Source of the DNA: an uncultured bacterium
GTDB lineage: Bacteria > Bacteroidota > Ignavibacteria > UBA10030 > BY39
Reading direction: 5' to 3'
Length of the DNA stretch: 64,000 bases
Assembly (NCBI GenBank): GCA_937967455.1
Contig: CALCJK010000003.1
Coordinates: 1 to 64,000, forward strand
Shown here: positions 36,701 through 46,210 of the stretch, piece by piece
Layout of the letters: every line of letters begins with the position of its first letter
Position numbering within the stretch: the stretch's first letter is position 1
The notes under the pieces: model-generated
The model's input: only the letters and a program-made list of their open reading frames with translations
What the model was told of the DNA's origin: nothing
Databases searched by the model: none
Made by a program: the position numbers and the translations under genes

Positions 36701-37138
36701 ATGAATTTAAAAAAGTTTAAATTTAAACATCAACTTAGAGTACGAAGTTATGAAGTAGATTGGGTTGGAATAGTACATAATTCAGTTTATCTCCAGTATT
36801 TTGAAGTAGCTAGAATTGAATATTTAAAGCATATTGGTATTGAGGTAAGCTATAAAAATATAAATACTAAATCTAAAGTTGTTATTGTAAGGAATGAAAT
36901 TAATTATAATCATCCAGCAAAATTTGATGACCTACTTGATATTTATGTGAGAATTTCGGAAATTGGCACAACAAGCTTTACTTTTGAGTCGATTATTTTA
37001 AATTCTATATCAAAAGAATATATATCAGATAATATATCAATTCATGTTTGGTTGGATGAAAAAACGGGACAACCAGTAAATGTTGATAATAGGTTTATAG
37101 AAATTGTTCAAAATTTCGAGGGATTAAAATTCAAATAA
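36701..37138 (+). CDS. Acyl-CoA thioesterase, 4HBT/YbgC family
   Basis: A 145-residue hot-dog-fold thioesterase. The motif EVDWVGIVHNSVYLQYFEVARIEYL near residue 17 contains the catalytic aspartate and the tyrosine-rich helix of the 4-hydroxybenzoyl-CoA thioesterase family. The open frame begins at 36647, but ATG 36701 is preferred because it follows the ltaE stop and matches the family's N-terminus. The substrate is unknown. It is last in the run before a terminator. Confidence 0.87.
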   Translation: MNLKKFKFKHQLRVRSYEVDWVGIVHNSVYLQYFEVARIEYLKHIGIEVSYKNINTKSKVVIVRNEINYNHPAKFDDLLDIYVRISEIGTTSFTFESIILNSISKEYISDNISIHVWLDEKTGQPVNVDNRFIEIVQNFEGLKFK

Positions 37139-37187
37139 AAATTTGCATTTCAATGGATTTTTATGTATATATAATCATCCTGTTGAT

Positions 37188-37214
37188 AGTCCCGATTTAT
37201 GGGACTTTTTTTTT
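37188..37214 (+). terminator. Rho-independent terminator
   Basis: AGTCCC and GGGACT form a 6-bp stem around a 7-base loop, followed by an unbroken run of nine T at 37206-37214. It closes the rfaE1-to-thioesterase run and separates it from the rimP operon. It is the clearest intrinsic terminator in the window. Confidence 0.85.
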
Positions 37215-37260
37215 GGTTAAGTAATAAATTTTATAATTGCTTGAATTAGAATAAGTTATA

Positions 37261-37713
37261 ATGGTAAATTTAGAAAAAATCCAGGAAGCCATAAAACCAG
37301 TTTTACAGAAATATTCTGTTATACTGATTGATATGGTTATAAGAGGTGAACGCGGTAGAAAAGTAGTCGAAATTTTTGTGGATAATTATAGTGGTATAAC
37401 TACTGATTTATGTGCAGAAATAAGTCGTGATGTTGCTCTTGTTTTTGACAACGAAGATCTAATTAATGGAAATTATACACTTAATATTTCTTCACCTGGA
37501 TTGAATCGACCGTTGAAATATCCATTACAGTATCACAAGCATATAGGTTATTTATTAGAAATCAGTTTAATGGATGGTGATCAATTAAAGAAAGTTCAAG
37601 GTAACTTAAAGGCAGTTAATTTAGAAACTATTACTCTAACGGATCAGACTCAAACTGATTATCAGATAAAATTTAGTGATATAATTAAAGCTATAGTTAA
37701 AACACCTTGGTGA
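37261..37713 (+). CDS. rimP: Ribosome maturation factor RimP
   Basis: A 150-residue 30S maturation factor. It has the N-terminal alpha/beta domain with VEIFVDNYSGITTDLCAEISRDV near residue 38 and NISSPGLNRPLKYPLQY near residue 77, then the Sm-like C-terminal domain. It opens the conserved rimP-nusA-infB-rbfA-truB-ribF-rpsO-pnp cluster. The promoter is not clear: TATAATTG at 37232 lacks a properly spaced -33 element. Confidence 0.93.
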   Translation: MVNLEKIQEAIKPVLQKYSVILIDMVIRGERGRKVVEIFVDNYSGITTDLCAEISRDVALVFDNEDLINGNYTLNISSPGLNRPLKYPLQYHKHIGYLLEISLMDGDQLKKVQGNLKAVNLETITLTDQTQTDYQIKFSDIIKAIVKTPW

Positions 37714-37738
37714 AAATAAAGTATAATGGAGATAATAA

Positions 37739-39049
37739 ATGAATTATGAGATAGTAGAATCGTTTACACAGATGATGCGCGAAAAGGGTATTGATAAGGA
37801 TATCCTTGTGAGCATCATTGAAGATGTTTTTGCTACGATAGCAAGAAAAAAATTTGGACAAGATGCTCGTTTTGATATTATTGTAAATATGGATAAGGGT
37901 GATATCGAGATATTTTTAGAGAAGGAAATAGTTGAGCAAGTAACCGATCCCACAACACAGATAGATATTGAAACGGTGAGAAAATTGACAGACGAGCCGC
38001 TTGAAATTGGCGATAATTTTGTAGAAATTGTAGATATAAAAAGCTTTGGCAGAAGATTAATTTCAACTGCGCGCCAAACATTAAATCAAAAAATTAATGA
38101 GGTTGTAAAAGAACTTGTTTATAATGAGTATACAAATTCAATTGGTGAAATTGTTGTAGGTGAAATTTACCAGGTGAGAAAATCAGAAGTTCTTATAATG
38201 CACAATAAAAATGAGCTCATATTACCAAGACATGAGCAGATTCCACGGGAAAAGTATAGAAAAGGTGAAACAATAAGGGTTTTGGTAAAAGAAGTTAAAA
38301 AGACATCCAATGGTGCATATGTGATTGTTTCAAGAGCTGATGAAAAATTTCTTGCAAAATTGTTTGAACTTGAAATACCTGAAATTTATGACGGTATTAT
38401 AGAAATAAAAGCAATAGCTCGTGATCCAGGTGAAAGAGCAAAAATTGCAGTAGAATCTCATGACGATAGAATTGATGCTGTTGGTGCATGTGTTGGTATG
38501 AAAGGAGTCAGGATTCATTCAATAGTTCGTGAACTTGGTAGTGAAAATATTGATGTAATTAATTACTCAGATGATCCTGTACAATTTATAACACGAGCTC
38601 TTGCCCCAGCTAAATTAAAAGAAATAAAAATTGATAAAGAAAATAAGAAAGCTACTGTTGTAGTTAGTAAGGATCAGATAGCCTTGGTTATTGGTAAAAA
38701 TGGTCAGAACATTCAACTCGCTTCAAAGCTTGTAGGAATGGATATCGAGGTTGAAAAAGAAGTCGTCGAAGAAGAGTATGATATCGATATTACAGAATTC
38801 CAGGCTGAATTAGGTCTACCTTTAATTGAACGTTTATTAGAAGAAGGTTATGAAACAGCTAAAGATGTTATAGAAGCCGATGTAAAAGAACTTTTAAAAA
38901 TTGAAGGTTTAACCAAATCAAAAATTAAACAAATTAAGGAAATATTGAGCAAAGAATTGGAAGAAGCTGAAATTGAAAATGAAGAAGAAGAAAAAACTCT
39001 ACTTGAATCTCGAAAAATCGATATATCAACAAACAATAAAAATAAATAA
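37739..39049 (+). CDS. nusA: Transcription termination/antitermination factor NusA
   Basis: A 436-residue RNA polymerase partner. It has an N-terminal RNAP-binding domain (1-125), S1 (~135-200), two KH domains (with ACVGMKGVRIHSIVRELG near 240 and ALVIGKNGQNIQLASKL near 315), and one helix-hairpin-helix-like repeat near 365-405. A short acidic tail ends the protein. The second C-terminal repeat of E. coli NusA is lacking, as is usual outside proteobacteria. Confidence 0.95.
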   Translation: MNYEIVESFTQMMREKGIDKDILVSIIEDVFATIARKKFGQDARFDIIVNMDKGDIEIFLEKEIVEQVTDPTTQIDIETVRKLTDEPLEIGDNFVEIVDIKSFGRRLISTARQTLNQKINEVVKELVYNEYTNSIGEIVVGEIYQVRKSEVLIMHNKNELILPRHEQIPREKYRKGETIRVLVKEVKKTSNGAYVIVSRADEKFLAKLFELEIPEIYDGIIEIKAIARDPGERAKIAVESHDDRIDAVGACVGMKGVRIHSIVRELGSENIDVINYSDDPVQFITRALAPAKLKEIKIDKENKKATVVVSKDQIALVIGKNGQNIQLASKLVGMDIEVEKEVVEEEYDIDITEFQAELGLPLIERLLEEGYETAKDVIEADVKELLKIEGLTKSKIKQIKEILSKELEEAEIENEEEEKTLLESRKIDISTNNKNK

Positions 39050-39057
39050 AGCATATT

Positions 39058-41739
39058 GTGGTTAAAGGAAAAAGAATATTTCAAATAGCTAAAGAATTTA
39101 ACATATCCCATGAAACAATTATTAATTTTTTGAATAAAAAGGGATATGAAATCAAGAGCCATATGACTCTGGTGACTGATGACATGTATGATGCAATAAT
39201 GCATCATTTTAAAAAAGAGAAAGAAAGCGTTGAAAAACATCAGAAAAAGATTGAAACGCTCAAAAAACCAAAGATCAGTGAGACGAGTTCTGTAATAGAA
39301 AATAAAATTTCTAAACCAAAAACTGAAAGTAAATTACCTGGAAAGAAAAAAACCACAGCAGTTACTGAAGAAAAAAAACCTGTAGAGGAATCACCACTTC
39401 CACAGACAACAGAAATTGATACCGAAGTAGAAGTTGAAAAAGAAATAGTTGTAACTCCACCATCAAATGTTCCTGAACAACCTCAAGTGCCTACTCCAGA
39501 AACTTCAGAAGAAATATTAGAACCAATTGGTGTAGAACAAGAAGAAAAAAAGGGAAAAACAAGTGATGAGGTAATAGGTAAGGATGAAATTGTGACTCAA
39601 AAGCCTCCTAAGCGAGGGTTGGTGATTAAAGGAAGAATATCTCTCGACAACAAAACTATTATAGAAGCACCTACTGATGAAACAGCTACAGTTGGAGAGG
39701 AACAAAAAGCTAAGAAAAAGAAAAGAAAACGGAAGAAAAAAAAGGAAGAGATAAAAAAAGTTGAGCCTGAGGAACTTGATCTTTTAGATAGAAAAAAGAA
39801 AAAGAAAAAGAAAATTAGACATATTGAAATAGATCAGGAAGAAGTTGAAATTGCCGTTCGCCGGACAATTGCTGAAATGGATGAAAATACATTAAGTGTA
39901 CGTGCTCAGATGCGTAAGAAAAAGAAAAAAGAGCGAATGGAAGAAGCAGCAAAATTACAAGAACAACTGGCAAAGGAAAAAAATAAACTCAGAATTACAG
40001 AGTTTGTTTCAGTAAATGAACTTGCAAATCTGATGCAGGTTAATGTAGCTGATGTGATAAAAAAGTGCATTGAACTTGGGTTAATGGTTTCTATCAATCA
40101 ACGACTTGATAAGGACACAATCACATTAGTTGCAGCTGAATATGGATATGATGTAAGTTTCTTAACTGATTTTGAAGAAAAGTTACTTGAAGAAGAAGAG
40201 GCAGAAGAAATTAAGGAAAATTTAGAACCACGTCCACCTGTGGTTACTATAATGGGACATGTAGATCACGGAAAAACATCCTTATTGGATTATATAAGGC
40301 AAACAAATGTTGTAGCAGGAGAATCTGGTGGTATAACACAACATATCGGCGCATATACAGTTACACTAGATGGTGATAGGAGTATAACATTTCTTGATAC
40401 ACCTGGACACGAAGCATTTACAGCTATGAGGGCTCGTGGGGCTCAACTAACAGATATTGTTGTCCTTGTAGTGGCGGCTGATGATGCAGTTATGCCTCAA
40501 ACTGTAGAAGCCATTAGTCATGCTCAAGCAGCAAATGTACCAATAATTATAGCTATAAATAAAATTGACAAGCCAAATTCAAATCCTGAAAAAATCAGAC
40601 AACAACTAGCTGAAAGAAATATTTTAGTCGAGGAATGGGGTGGAAAATATCAGTGTGTAGAACTTTCCGCTAAAACAGGAAAAAATGTGGATCTATTACT
40701 TGAAAAAATATTACTCGAAGCTGAATTACTGAATTTAAAAGCGGATCCAAAAGCAAAAGCTCGTGGTGCAATCATTGAAGCAAAGTTAGATAAAGGTAAA
40801 GGAATAGTCGCAACTGTTTTGGTTAAAAAAGGTACATTGAAGATAGGTGATCCATTTATTGCTGGGTTTTCATACGGTAGAGTGCGGGCGATGTTTGATG
40901 AGCGCGAACGTCGTGTTGAAATTGCTAAGCCTTCCACACCAGTACAGGTTATTGGATTTGATTCAATACCACAAGCTGGCGATTTGTTAGTAGTTGTGGA
41001 TTCCGAACGCGAAGCTCGCGAGATTAGCATAAGAAGGCAACAATTAAAAAGAGAGCAGGATTTAAGAGAAATTCGCACAATAACACTTGATAATTTTTCT
41101 CAAAAAGTGAAAGAAGGATCAGTTAAAGAATTAAAAATTATAATTAAAGGTGATGTTGATGGTTCGGTTGGAGCAATTTCCGATGCTTTAATGAAAATAT
41201 CTAATCCTGAAGTAAGGGTTAATGTAATACATAAAGGTGTGGGTGCAATTTCTGAAGGTGATGTATTACTTGCTGCAGCCTCAAATGCAATTATTATTGG
41301 ATTTCATGTCCGACCAAATGTTAACGCCCGTAACTTAGCAGAAACTGAAAAAGTGGAAATACGCTTCTACACAATTATTTATGATGTTATTAACGATGTT
41401 AAAAAAGCTATCGAAGGAATGCTAACACCCGAAAAGAAAGAGGAAGTTCTGGGTTCGGTAGAAGTTAGAGATGTGTTTAAAATTCCAAAAGTCGGAACTG
41501 TGGCAGGTTGCTACGTATTGAATGGAAGAATTGTTAGAAATAACCGTGTGCGACTAATTAGAGATGGTCTTGTGCTGTTTGATGGTAACATCGCATCATT
41601 AAAAAGATTTAAAGATGATGTGAGAGAAGTTGAACAGGGTTATGAATGTGGAATTGCACTCGAAGGATATAACGATATTAAAGTAGGCGATATCATTGAA
41701 CCATATAGAATTGTTGAACTAAAGAGGAAATTGTCATAA
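39058..41739 (+). CDS. infB: Translation initiation factor IF-2
   Basis: An 893-residue GTPase that brings initiator tRNA to the 30S subunit. It starts at GTG with the conserved N-terminal subdomain (RIFQIAKEFNISHETIINFL). A low-complexity linker to residue ~300 contains dense lysine runs (KKKKRKRKKKK near 220). G motifs follow: GHVDHGKTSL near 401, DTPGHEAF near 447, NKID near 501 and SAKTG near 539. The poly-A tracts that encode the lysine runs are unusual in density but in frame. Confidence 0.96.
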   Translation: MVKGKRIFQIAKEFNISHETIINFLNKKGYEIKSHMTLVTDDMYDAIMHHFKKEKESVEKHQKKIETLKKPKISETSSVIENKISKPKTESKLPGKKKTTAVTEEKKPVEESPLPQTTEIDTEVEVEKEIVVTPPSNVPEQPQVPTPETSEEILEPIGVEQEEKKGKTSDEVIGKDEIVTQKPPKRGLVIKGRISLDNKTIIEAPTDETATVGEEQKAKKKKRKRKKKKEEIKKVEPEELDLLDRKKKKKKKIRHIEIDQEEVEIAVRRTIAEMDENTLSVRAQMRKKKKKERMEEAAKLQEQLAKEKNKLRITEFVSVNELANLMQVNVADVIKKCIELGLMVSINQRLDKDTITLVAAEYGYDVSFLTDFEEKLLEEEEAEEIKENLEPRPPVVTIMGHVDHGKTSLLDYIRQTNVVAGESGGITQHIGAYTVTLDGDRSITFLDTPGHEAFTAMRARGAQLTDIVVLVVAADDAVMPQTVEAISHAQAANVPIIIAINKIDKPNSNPEKIRQQLAERNILVEEWGGKYQCVELSAKTGKNVDLLLEKILLEAELLNLKADPKAKARGAIIEAKLDKGKGIVATVLVKKGTLKIGDPFIAGFSYGRVRAMFDERERRVEIAKPSTPVQVIGFDSIPQAGDLLVVVDSEREAREISIRRQQLKREQDLREIRTITLDNFSQKVKEGSVKELKIIIKGDVDGSVGAISDALMKISNPEVRVNVIHKGVGAISEGDVLLAAASNAIIIGFHVRPNVNARNLAETEKVEIRFYTIIYDVINDVKKAIEGMLTPEKKEEVLGSVEVRDVFKIPKVGTVAGCYVLNGRIVRNNRVRLIRDGLVLFDGNIASLKRFKDDVREVEQGYECGIALEGYNDIKVGDIIEPYRIVELKRKLS

Positions 41740-41740
41740 T

Positions 41741-42103
41741 ATGACTGTGAGAATGGAAAAAGTTTCATCAGTTGTTAAACATGAAATAAGTGGAATCATT
41801 TCAAGAGAATATAATTCAAAAGAATATGGTTTCATTACTGTTACAGATGTTAAAATGTCCGCCGATTTAAAAATTGCAAAAATTTTTGTAAGTATACTAG
41901 ATAAAGGTGAAGTTAGAGAAAAAACTCTCAGAATGCTCGAAAATGAAAAAGGACACATTAGAGCATTATTAGGATCAAATGTTCACTTAAAATATACACC
42001 TGTATTACAATTTTTTATTGATGATACACTCGACAGAGTCGAATCAATAAATAATATAATTAAAAAAATACACGAAAAAGACACAGGTGCTGATAATAGA
42101 TAA
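41741..42103 (+). CDS. rbfA: Ribosome-binding factor A
   Basis: A 120-residue KH-fold protein for 16S rRNA maturation and cold adaptation. It shows MEKVSSVVKHEISGII at the N-terminus, VTDVKMSADLKIAKIFVSIL near residue 35 and LKYTPVLQFFIDDTLDRVESI near the end. It starts 1 base after the infB stop and overlaps truB by 17 bases. Confidence 0.94.
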   Translation: MTVRMEKVSSVVKHEISGIISREYNSKEYGFITVTDVKMSADLKIAKIFVSILDKGEVREKTLRMLENEKGHIRALLGSNVHLKYTPVLQFFIDDTLDRVESINNIIKKIHEKDTGADNR

Positions 42104-42809
42104 ACAGAATATAAAATTACTGCAAACTCAAAGCATTGATTCAGAAGGACTGATTATTTTAATTAATAAACCGAAAGATTGGACATCATTTGATGTAGTA
42201 AAAAAAGTGAGAACTTTACTTAAATTAAAAAAAGTTGGCCATTCGGGTACTCTTGATCCAAAGGCTGAGGGTTTAATGGTTGTTGCAACAAATAAAATGA
42301 CCAAACAATTAGAAAATTACTCACAACTTGAAAAGGAATATATTGGTAAAATGATATTAGGTGCAAGAACCCCAAGCTATGATGCAGAAACCGAGATATC
42401 TGAAATAAGTGATTATTCAAATATAAATAAGAATGATCTGGAAAAAGTTTTTTTACAGTTTACTGGTAACATTACTCAGATACCACCAATGTATTCTGCT
42501 GTTAAATATCGTGGCAAGCCTTTATATAAATATGCCAGAAAAGGCAGAAAATTAGATTTAACCCAGAGGGGTATTACAATATCCGAGTTAAAACTGATAG
42601 ATTTCCAACCACCAGAGGTAACATTTAGAGTAACCTGTTCAAAAGGCACATATATTCGTTCGCTTGTAAATGATATTGGAAATTCATTAGGTTGTGGTGC
42701 GTATCTGCTTGAACTTGTTCGTACAAGAATTGGCTCATATAAACTTGAAAATGCTCTTACAATAGAAGAATTGACGAAGAAGATTGAAATTTTGAATGCA
42801 GTTAATTAA
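42087..42809 (+). CDS. truB: tRNA pseudouridine-55 synthase TruB
   Basis: A 240-residue enzyme that makes pseudouridine 55 in tRNA. The catalytic aspartate is in GHSGTLDPKAEGLMVVA near residue 55. YSAVKYRGKPLYKYARKG near 138 and CSKGTYIRSLVNDIG near 183 are also typical. GTG 42087, with CAGG touching it, is the likely start inside rbfA. The N-terminal ~20 residues are not conserved, so a later start is possible. Confidence 0.93.
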   Translation: MLIIDKQNIKLLQTQSIDSEGLIILINKPKDWTSFDVVKKVRTLLKLKKVGHSGTLDPKAEGLMVVATNKMTKQLENYSQLEKEYIGKMILGARTPSYDAETEISEISDYSNINKNDLEKVFLQFTGNITQIPPMYSAVKYRGKPLYKYARKGRKLDLTQRGITISELKLIDFQPPEVTFRVTCSKGTYIRSLVNDIGNSLGCGAYLLELVRTRIGSYKLENALTIEELTKKIEILNAVN

Positions 42810-43731
42810 AAGTAGCTCAGAAATAAATTTTGATAAAAATACAATAATTACAATCGGTACTTTTGACGGTGTCCATATAGGACATCAGAAAATAATAAAT
42901 CAGTTGATTGAAGATTCGAAAAATAAGAAATATAGAAGCTTATTGATTACTTTTGATCCTCATCCAAGAGAAGTAGTTGGTAGAGGACCAACTAAACTTC
43001 TCACAACTCTTGAAGAAAGAATAGAGATTTTATCTAAATTTAATATCGATTACATATACATAATTAATTTCACCTACGAATTCTCTAGATTACATTATTA
43101 TGACTTTTACAAAGAATATATACACGATAAAATTGGAGTTAAAGAGGTAATCATTGGCTATGATCATATGTTTGGTAGAGATCGTGAAGCTACATTTGAG
43201 GAGTTGAAGGAATTGGGTAGTAAATTTGATTTTACGGTTAAGCGACTTAGACCGGTTTCAGTAGACGGCCAGGTCGTAAGCAGTTCTATGATTCGTGAAA
43301 TAATATTTCGAGGAGATGTGTGCAAGGCAGAGAAGTTTCTCGGAAGATTTTATTCAATAAAAGGATTTGTCGTTGAAGGGGACGGTAGAGGAAAATTATT
43401 GGGTTTTCCTACTGCAAATATTAAACCTCTATCAGAAAAAAAACTCATACCTGCAGAAGGTGTCTATTTTGTACAAATTAAATTACAGAACAAGTTTTAT
43501 TATGGAATGTTAAATATAGGAGTTAGACCGACATTTGATGTAGAAAGGAAAAAAGTAATTGAGGTACATATATTCGATTTTGATTATGAGATATATGCAG
43601 ATGAGATAGATTTGTATTTTATTCGTCGATTAAGGAGTGAAATAAAGTTTAACTCAAAAGAGGAACTAATAGAGCAACTTAAGAAAGATAAATTACAATG
43701 CGAAAGATATATTAAGGAAATAAACAAATAA
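42796..43731 (+). CDS. ribF: Bifunctional riboflavin kinase/FAD synthetase
   Basis: A 311-residue enzyme converting riboflavin to FMN and FAD. The N-terminal adenylyltransferase has [15 protein letters not shown] near residue 20 and [14 protein letters not shown] near 155. The C-terminal kinase begins near 180 with [15 protein letters not shown]. It overlaps truB by 14 bases. Position in the truB-ribF-rpsO series is the common bacterial arrangement. Confidence 0.95.
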   Translation: MQLIKSSSEINFDKNTIITIGTFDGVHIGHQKIINQLIEDSKNKKYRSLLITFDPHPREVVGRGPTKLLTTLEERIEILSKFNIDYIYIINFTYEFSRLHYYDFYKEYIHDKIGVKEVIIGYDHMFGRDREATFEELKELGSKFDFTVKRLRPVSVDGQVVSSSMIREIIFRGDVCKAEKFLGRFYSIKGFVVEGDGRGKLLGFPTANIKPLSEKKLIPAEGVYFVQIKLQNKFYYGMLNIGVRPTFDVERKKVIEVHIFDFDYEIYADEIDLYFIRRLRSEIKFNSKEELIEQLKKDKLQCERYIKEINK

Positions 43732-43748
43732 CAGGAAAGGAAAGAAAA

Positions 43749-44018
43749 ATGCCATTAACAAAAGAACAGAAAAAAGATATTATTAGAAAGTACGGAAAAT
43801 CTGAAAAAGATTCGGGTACACCTGAAGTTCAGATAGCAATTTTGACTGAACGAATTAATGAACTAACAAAGCATCTCGAATCAAACAAATTTGATCATCA
43901 TTCGAGACGTGGTTTGTTACTAATGGTTGGAAAAAGACGTCGTTTATTAGATTATCTGGCAAAAAAGAACATTGAAAGATATAGAAAAATAATTCAAGAA
44001 TTAAATATAAGAAAGTAA
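43749..44018 (+). CDS. rpsO: 30S ribosomal protein S15
   Basis: An 89-residue 16S rRNA-binding protein. [20 protein letters not shown] near residue 25 and [22 protein letters not shown] near 50 are the family core. A strong purine-rich ribosome binding site (GGAAAGGAAAG) precedes the start, as expected for a highly expressed gene. Confidence 0.97.
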   Translation: MPLTKEQKKDIIRKYGKSEKDSGTPEVQIAILTERINELTKHLESNKFDHHSRRGLLLMVGKRRRLLDYLAKKNIERYRKIIQELNIRK

Positions 44019-44022
44019 AAAA

Positions 44023-46194
44023 ATGATTTATAGAAAAGAAATTGAAATAGGTGGAAGGATTTTTTCCATCGAAACAGGATTACTTGCAAAACAGGCAGAT
44101 GCCGCTGTTGTTGCCCAATACGGGGAAACAATAGTCCTCGCAACTGTTGTTGCTGCTAAAGAGCCGGTTGAAGATCAGGATTTTTTCCCTCTACAGGTTG
44201 AATATAGAGAGAAAACAGCAGCAGCTGGAAAAATTCCAGGTGGATTTATCAAAAGAGAAGGTAGACCTACTGAAAAAGAAATCCTCTCTGCAAGGTTGAT
44301 AGATAGACCCATAAGACCTATGTTCCCTGAAAACTTCAGGAATGAAACACAAATTATGGTAACAGTTTATTCTTCCGATCAAGAACATGATGGCGATACA
44401 ATAGGAGCTGTTGCTGCTTCTGCAGCTTTGATGATTTCAGATATACCGTTTGATGGACCCATAGCTGAAGTGAGAGTTGGCAGAATTAACGGTGAATTTA
44501 TTATTCATCCTACGTTTAAACAGCTTGAAAGTAGCGATCTGGACATTACAGTTGCTGGTACAATCGATTCTATCGTGATGGTTGAGGGAGAAGCAAAGGA
44601 AGTTTCTGAAGAGGTTTTCCTGGATTCTTTAAAATTTGCTCACCAGTATATAAAACAACTTTGCGAATTGCAAATTGAATTCAGGAAAGAAATCGGTAAA
44701 CCAAAACGAGAAATCGAAATAAAACCAATAGACCCTGAACTTGTTAAAGAAATTAATAATTTATTCTTACCAAAGATAAAAGAACTGAATAGAACTATCC
44801 TATCTAAGGATGAAAGAAGTAATAAAAGAGCAGCTATAGAGGAAGAGATTCAGAACTTGCTTGTTGAGAGATTCCCGGAACAACAAAAAGTTATCTCAGA
44901 ATTGATGTATGAACTTGAAAAACAGGATATGCGACAGATGATACTTCAAGAAGGAAGACGTCTCGATGGAAGAGGTGTAAAAGATATCAGACCTATAAGT
45001 ATTAAAATTGGAATTTTACCTCGTACTCATGGATCTGCATTGTTTACAAGGGGAGAAACTCAATCTCTTACAACCACAACATTAGGAACTAAGACTGATG
45101 AACAAATTCTTGAGGGATTATTACCTGAAACTACCAAGCGATTTATGTTGCATTATAATTTTCCGCCATTCAGTGTAGGAGAGATTGGAAAACTTGGTTC
45201 TGTCAGTAGAAGAGAAATTGGCCATGGAAATTTAGCTGAAAGATCATTGAAAAATCTTATTCCTCCAGAATCTGAATTTCCATATACAATCAGAGTTGTA
45301 TCCGATATACTGGAATCAAATGGTTCTTCTTCTATGGCGACGGTTTGTGCAGGATCTTTAGCCTTGATGGACGCAGGTGTACCAATCAAAAAAGCTGTTG
45401 CAGGTATCGCTATGGGCTTAATTAAGGAAGAAAATGGAATAGCTATTCTGAGTGATATTCTTGGTAATGAAGATCATTTAGGGGATATGGACTTTAAAGT
45501 TGCTGGTACGATAGATGGAATTACAGGTCTGCAAATGGATATTAAAGTAAAAGGAATAAGTTTTGATATAATGGCAGCTGCACTTGAACAAGCTCGTGAA
45601 GGAAGAATACATATATTAAAATTAATGAATGAGGTTATCTCCGAGCCTAAAAAAGAGTTGTCGCCATATGCACCAAGATTGACTTCAATTAAAATACCTG
45701 TCGATATGATCGGAGCTGTAATTGGTCCAGGTGGAAAAACAATTAAACATATTATAAAAGAGACAGAAACTGAAATAAATATTGAAGAAGACGGAACAGT
45801 AATGATAGCAGCAGTCTCAGGCGAAAATAGTCAAAAAGCTATTGAAATGATTAGTAGAATCACTGAATTGCCAGAGGTTGGAAAAAACTATAAAGGTAGA
45901 GTCACACGAATTCTTGACTTTGGCGCATTTGTGGAATTTCTACCAGGTAAAGAAGGCCTTGTTCACATATCACACCTTGACACAAATCGTGTTAATAAAG
46001 TTAGTGATATTGTGAAAGTTGGTGATGAAATTGAAGTTAAGCTTATTAATATCGATGATGAGGGTAGATTTAATTTAAGCCGAAAAGCCGTTTTGTTTGA
46101 GAATGGACAGGGTGGTAAAGAGATTGATAAGAACAAACATAGCGATAAAAAATTTCAATCTGATCGCCATAAAGATTCAAAATATCATAAGTAA
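44023..46194 (+). CDS. pnp: Polyribonucleotide nucleotidyltransferase (PNPase)
   Basis: A 723-residue phosphorolytic 3'-5' exoribonuclease. It has two RNase PH domains (the first ~10-145, the second ~320-550 with GRRLDGRGVKDIRPI near 312 and DILGNEDHLGDMDFK near 485). A KH domain follows (IPVDMIGAVIGPGGKTIKHI near 562), then S1 (YKGRVTRILDFGAFVEFLPG near 625) and a basic His/Lys tail. It starts 4 bases after rpsO, the classic rpsO-pnp pair. Confidence 0.96.
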   Translation: MIYRKEIEIGGRIFSIETGLLAKQADAAVVAQYGETIVLATVVAAKEPVEDQDFFPLQVEYREKTAAAGKIPGGFIKREGRPTEKEILSARLIDRPIRPMFPENFRNETQIMVTVYSSDQEHDGDTIGAVAASAALMISDIPFDGPIAEVRVGRINGEFIIHPTFKQLESSDLDITVAGTIDSIVMVEGEAKEVSEEVFLDSLKFAHQYIKQLCELQIEFRKEIGKPKREIEIKPIDPELVKEINNLFLPKIKELNRTILSKDERSNKRAAIEEEIQNLLVERFPEQQKVISELMYELEKQDMRQMILQEGRRLDGRGVKDIRPISIKIGILPRTHGSALFTRGETQSLTTTTLGTKTDEQILEGLLPETTKRFMLHYNFPPFSVGEIGKLGSVSRREIGHGNLAERSLKNLIPPESEFPYTIRVVSDILESNGSSSMATVCAGSLALMDAGVPIKKAVAGIAMGLIKEENGIAILSDILGNEDHLGDMDFKVAGTIDGITGLQMDIKVKGISFDIMAAALEQAREGRIHILKLMNEVISEPKKELSPYAPRLTSIKIPVDMIGAVIGPGGKTIKHIIKETETEINIEEDGTVMIAAVSGENSQKAIEMISRITELPEVGKNYKGRVTRILDFGAFVEFLPGKEGLVHISHLDTNRVNKVSDIVKVGDEIEVKLINIDDEGRFNLSRKAVLFENGQGGKEIDKNKHSDKKFQSDRHKDSKYHK

Positions 46195-46210
46195 GGACTA
46201 AATTGACAGT

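Noticed and set aside
37212-37239. TTTG and TATAATTG upstream of rimP as a promoter
   Set aside because: The spacing is 16 bases, not the 19-20 seen at the other sites, and the TTTG is part of the terminator T-run.
39700-39820. Poly-A/lysine runs in infB as possible programmed slippage
   Set aside because: The frame is intact on both sides and Lys-rich linkers are normal for IF-2; there is no alternative product to support slippage.
40650-41078. Antisense frame of 142 codons within infB
   Set aside because: It lies over conserved IF-2 domains and has low-complexity serine-rich composition, typical of a shadow.
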